From assembly GCA_963663365.2 (NCBI GenBank), contig CAXXIH010000003.1, positions 620,001 through 684,000 of the forward strand: DNA of 64,000 nt. Direction: 5' to 3'. The DNA comes from G963663365 sp963663365 (lineage in GTDB: Bacteria > Hinthialibacterota > Hinthialibacteria > Hinthialibacterales > G963663365). Of the stretch, positions 60,757-64,000 are shown piece after piece; the stretch's first letter is position 1, and each line of letters starts with the position of its first letter. A model generated the notes under the pieces. The model was not told where the DNA came from. It was given only the letters and a program-made list of their open reading frames with translations, and did no database searches. The position numbers were made by a program, and so were the translations under genes.

Positions 60757-63700
60757 CTATTCCGGATTGAGGCGGCTCATATCGAAGCCGTGAGGAAACT
60801 TGGTTCTTTTGTCAATAATGGCTTCGTTAAAGCTGGCTCCTTCCAGATTCGCCGTTCGCAAGTCCGTGCCTAGTAGATAGGCCCTGCTCAAGACAGCGTC
60901 TTGAAAATCTGCACCTTCCATGTTGGCGCAGGAAAGGTCAGCCCAGCGCAGTAAAGCCTTTTGAAAATTTGCACCAGCGAGATTGGAGGCAATCAACGAT
61001 GCCTCCTCGAGATTTGATCTTCGTAGATTGGCATTTTGTAGATCAACCCATTTTAAGCTAGCTCTCTGAAGATTTGCCCAACGTATATCGGCGTTTTTTA
61101 AACTAGCATTGCTTAGGTCTGCGTTAGCAAGTCTGGCAACGCTAAGGTTAGCCTCCTGGAGATTTGCATTGCGAAGATCGGCATTAAAGAAATGTGCTTC
61201 ATGGTGTCTGGTCCAGCGCAAATCGGCTTCTCGGAGGTTTGCAAACCACAGCTTGGCTCTAAGAAAATCCGCTTTTTGGAGATTCGCATTCTGGAGGTTC
61301 GCATGGACAAAATTGGCCTCTCGCAGATTGGCGTCCTGTAGGTTGGCTCGACGCAGATCAGCTTCTTCTAAGTCTGCTTTTTCTAGAATCGCACCTTTCA
61401 TGCATGCATCCGATAAGCAGGCCATTCGGAGGTTTGCAAAGCGAAGGATAGCTCTTTGAAGGTCAACATCTTGTAGGCCACATGCTTTGAGAGAGGCTCC
61501 AATTAAATATGTTCCAGCCAGTTTGGCGCCCCGCAAATTCATCCCATCGAGGCAGATTCCACTTAGATTAAGCATTGCCATGAAATCGGTAATATGACAA
61601 TGCAACCGGTCCATTCCTCCCGTGATTCGGTGCAAAAGAAGTCTAAAATCCTGCATCCTGCCGTTGTTATGTGGAGAAAATAGAAGCCATTTATTATCGC
61701 CATTGGCAACTTCAGTTTGAAAACACCTGACTGTTTCATAGTTATAGCGACTGGTTCTACAGAATTCAAAAAGCGATTTCCCCGTTTGATTGCAATCCCA
61801 TGGATTAGGAAATCCTCTTTCAATAGAAACAGATGCATGTATTGCCGAAGTCAAGCAACCTAGAATATCCCCAAGTTGTGCGTCGATTAGAGAATAGGAG
61901 GGAGGGGGCGTCATATGAGCCCCATTTTGAGGACAAGCCCATTTGGCGAGCTCGCCCGTAAAAGAATCATTATACTCAACGCCCCCGTTGGCATTGTCCG
62001 CCGGTTGAATTCTGTTATTTCCCTCTTCGATCCACCATCTCCATAGGCCAGTCATTGTGTCGCGTACAATTTCCCAATGAGATAATGAAATCGGCGAAGT
62101 TGAAGTCGTTGCGTGGATATTTTCAGTTTTATCATCCTCCATTCTATTTCGGGATGTCTCCCATTTTAGCAATTCTTTCAAATGATATGCCGTATCTGTG
62201 GATATTTTCTTGAGGGCAAACATCTTGCCCAAACGTCTGGATAGTGCATAGCGAACGTCGTTATTTTCGAAATCCCGCCAATTCTCTTCCTGCAACCTAT
62301 CCTCCGGAGCCTTGTTGTGATTACGAGCATAGTCTTTCAGTGCTTCTATTATTCCTTCGGCAAGAAGGTACTCACGTAAGGCTTTATGGACGAATTCGAT
62401 GCTCAATTTATGATTACTGTCTTCTATGCAAAGGAGTCTTGAGATGCTTATTAGAGTATTTTTTCCTGTCTGTTGCTTAACTGAACTCCAAACATCTTTG
62501 ATTTTACCTTCTAGACGGAGCTCCAATTCTTTGGAGTCAATTGTCTCTCCACCGCATATTGTGATGGCCTCCGCCATTTTCCATAGCAGTCTGCGCAATT
62601 GCTCCGATTGAATAGGTGTTTTTTGATGGCAATCCTGCTGACAGGTTTCTGATAACTTCATATCTACCAATCGCCTAAAATATTCTGTACGAATACTAGG
62701 CCTATCATCTTGCATGCTTTGATTTGAGTTAATAGACAAATGTTTCAACGCCCAGCAAGCGTAAAGGGGCAGGCTCATGGTTTCAAACTCGGCGGCTTCA
62801 ATGAGTTCGTTACCTATATATGCATTGAATTGAGAACTGTATGCCGCAACGGATTCCTCCTGACATTTTTGTATTTTATTAATTAAATCTAAGCAGAATG
62901 AATTTGGAGTATTTGAATGTTCGAGTTTGGCTGCCGCCGTTTTCTTTACGAGGTTATTAAACGTTTTAGGGTGCAAGGGACGTATGGTCAATATCGGTGA
63001 TTTTTGCAGAATGGAATGGGCAAATGATTCCATATTTCCAGGCAATGATTCTCCAGTCAGGATCATACGAATTGTAGGTTTTCGTTTCTGTTGGTATTTA
63101 TCCCGCAAATAGATAAGCACGCGCTCCAAGCGTTTTAAAATTACTTCTGTCGAGGATGTGTGAAGTTCATCCCAACCATCCATAATTAATACGTAATCTG
63201 AAATTTCGGCTTTATCGAATCTTATTGCGACATCAAAAGTACTTTTATCAAAAAGCCTGTCATCAGCAACGAGTTCATCTGCTTCGAGACGTATGTAAAG
63301 AGAGATAGGTTTATCGTTAATGTCATCGAAATGGATGTCACGCATGCGTATGTAAATAGGGATCAAACCTTCGTTGCGCAATTCTTGACAAAGGCGCAGC
63401 ATAGAAGTTGTCTTTCCAGAGCCTGTACTGCCTTGAATGAATATGGGATTTTTTAATCTTGGATTTTGCATTAGAGAGATAACAGTGTTAAGGAGCGAAT
63501 GGCGTCCCCCGTTATTTTCTTGATGCGGATCTACCGGCTCTTTGCCGCTTTCCTCCATTGCCATATTGATTGGAGACCTGAATATCTTGCCGCAAGTCAG
63601 TTTCCCACAATCCATATCGACATAAACATGTTTTAAGGCGAAAGGTTCTATGTTGAAAACCGGTTCTTCTTCAAAAAGACGGTGTTGATAGTCGAGATGG

Positions 63701-64000
63701 CGTTTCAAAGCATCTTGAGCGCGCAGTTCTTCGGAATCCCAGCGCAGGCGTTCGGCAAAAGCCCTAAACGTCTCGCCCGTTCTTTCATGCGAAAGGATAT
63801 TTTTGAGGTTGGCGGCAAAGCGGCGGCTCACATAGGATTGAAGCAATCTCCGGTCTTTGGCTTCGTGCCCCGTACTCTCGGCCCACCGGTCTAAAATTTG
63901 CAGAGAACTTTCCAGAAAAGGGTGTTTTGCAGGGGCATCTAGATAAATACTCGAAAAGACGATTTCATGCGATGGTTCAAGTTGTTGAGTATCTTTGAGC
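60757..64000 (-). CDS. NACHT/STAND ATPase with C-terminal pentapeptide repeats, 5' partial
   Basis: The frame is open from the stop at 60757 to the window edge, so the N-terminus is missing; 1080 residues are visible. A NACHT-type P-loop is clear: Walker A G-S-T-G-S-G-K-T at about 190-197 and Walker B L-I-M-D-G-W-D-E-L at about 275. A helical middle region follows, then about 250 residues of pentapeptide repeats (A-[DN]-L-x-x) forming a quadrilateral beta-helix, ending just before the stop. STAND ATPases with sensor repeats include antiphage NACHT proteins, where an N-terminal effector kills or stops the cell. The effector lies outside the window. It converges on the UroD-like gene with 13 bp between stops. 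Confidence 0.88.
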   Translation of the reverse strand, partial: LKDTQQLEPSHEIVFSSIYLDAPAKHPFLESSLQILDRWAESTGHEAKDRRLLQSYVSRRFAANLKNILSHERTGETFRAFAERLRWDSEELRAQDALKRHLDYQHRLFEEEPVFNIEPFALKHVYVDMDCGKLTCGKIFRSPINMAMEESGKEPVDPHQENNGGRHSLLNTVISLMQNPRLKNPIFIQGSTGSGKTTSMLRLCQELRNEGLIPIYIRMRDIHFDDINDKPISLYIRLEADELVADDRLFDKSTFDVAIRFDKAEISDYVLIMDGWDELHTSSTEVILKRLERVLIYLRDKYQQKRKPTIRMILTGESLPGNMESFAHSILQKSPILTIRPLHPKTFNNLVKKTAAAKLEHSNTPNSFCLDLINKIQKCQEESVAAYSSQFNAYIGNELIEAAEFETMSLPLYACWALKHLSINSNQSMQDDRPSIRTEYFRRLVDMKLSETCQQDCHQKTPIQSEQLRRLLWKMAEAITICGGETIDSKELELRLEGKIKDVWSSVKQQTGKNTLISISRLLCIEDSNHKLSIEFVHKALREYLLAEGIIEALKDYARNHNKAPEDRLQEENWRDFENNDVRYALSRRLGKMFALKKISTDTAYHLKELLKWETSRNRMEDDKTENIHATTSTSPISLSHWEIVRDTMTGLWRWWIEEGNNRIQPADNANGGVEYNDSFTGELAKWACPQNGAHMTPPPSYSLIDAQLGDILGCLTSAIHASVSIERGFPNPWDCNQTGKSLFEFCRTSRYNYETVRCFQTEVANGDNKWLLFSPHNNGRMQDFRLLLHRITGGMDRLHCHITDFMAMLNLSGICLDGMNLRGAKLAGTYLIGASLKACGLQDVDLQRAILRFANLRMACLSDACMKGAILEKADLEEADLRRANLQDANLREANFVHANLQNANLQKADFLRAKLWFANLREADLRWTRHHEAHFFNADLRNANLQEANLSVARLANADLSNASLKNADIRWANLQRASLKWVDLQNANLRRSNLEEASLIASNLAGANFQKALLRWADLSCANMEGADFQDAVLSRAYLLGTDLRTANLEGASFNEAIIDKRTKFPHGFDMSRLNPE

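Overview
The window reads as chromosome of a heterotrophic, Gram-negative-type bacterium from one of the poorly cultured groups near the PVC superphylum, with Hydrogenedentota/Sumerlaeota-like lineages the best guess. This is inference from gene content: several class III pseudopilins with the F-T-L-I-E-L-L leader core, Tat-exported sulfatases, a UroD-like methyltransferase, ThuA and Gfo/Idh sugar genes, GntR-HTH/LacI-type sensor regulators, FG-GAP and beta-helix exoproteins, and lipoproteins. No rRNA, tRNA, CRISPR array or intact transposase was found.

Layout. 1-2380: two paralogous GntR/LacI-type repressors on the minus strand (the first cut by the window edge). 2744-5666: an exported CBM9-like protein, a strong terminator, a pseudopilin and an exported propeller-like protein. 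5921-12489: a possible cis-regulatory RNA in front of a 2140-residue hybrid histidine kinase with 11 PAS domains, eight of them in four tandem PAS-PAS copies. 12545-22901: a sulfatase (minus), a 24-residue membrane peptide, a pseudopilin, a GH2 lipoprotein, then ThuA, a propeller protein, an esterase and a Gfo/Idh oxidoreductase, probably a glycan-use cluster. 22902-23751: a repeat-rich spacer. 23752-29291: an exported protein plus pseudopilin, an FG-GAP protein (minus) and a DegT-type aminotransferase. 29292-30700: a long spacer. 30701-36317: an Asp-rich repeat protein with 45 units of GTGDD, a conserved secreted protein, and a membrane-anchored protein built of carboxypeptidase-regulatory-like domains whose last domain lies in the -1 frame behind a canonical slippery heptamer. 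36575-42784: DUF3124-like lipoprotein, Na+/solute symporter, STAS protein, polytopic membrane protein, HEPN-like protein and a small lipoprotein, all minus. 43673-52089: two beta-helix exoproteins, one of 2217 residues. 52463-60743: second sulfatase, a Cys-rich protein, a phytol/dolichol-kinase-like enzyme, an M6 protease with leucine-rich repeats, a helical protein, a rhamnose mutarotase and a UroD-like protein. 60757-64000: a 5'-truncated NACHT/STAND ATPase with a pentapeptide-repeat C-terminus.

How it fits together. Much of the window serves the cell surface and glycan scavenging: sulfatases, GH2, esterase, mutarotase, oxidoreductase and symporter could strip, cleave, import and oxidise sulfated, acylated or methylated sugars, with the GntR/LacI-like regulators as sugar sensors. 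Five exported proteins share a short C-terminal tail (hydrophobic residue, polar pair, aromatic or Ala, then M/L/S-x-H/Y/F), and two of the three pseudopilin genes sit directly beside genes with this tail. That pairing, the riboswitch-like leader of the giant kinase, and the possible programmed frameshift are the least expected signals here.
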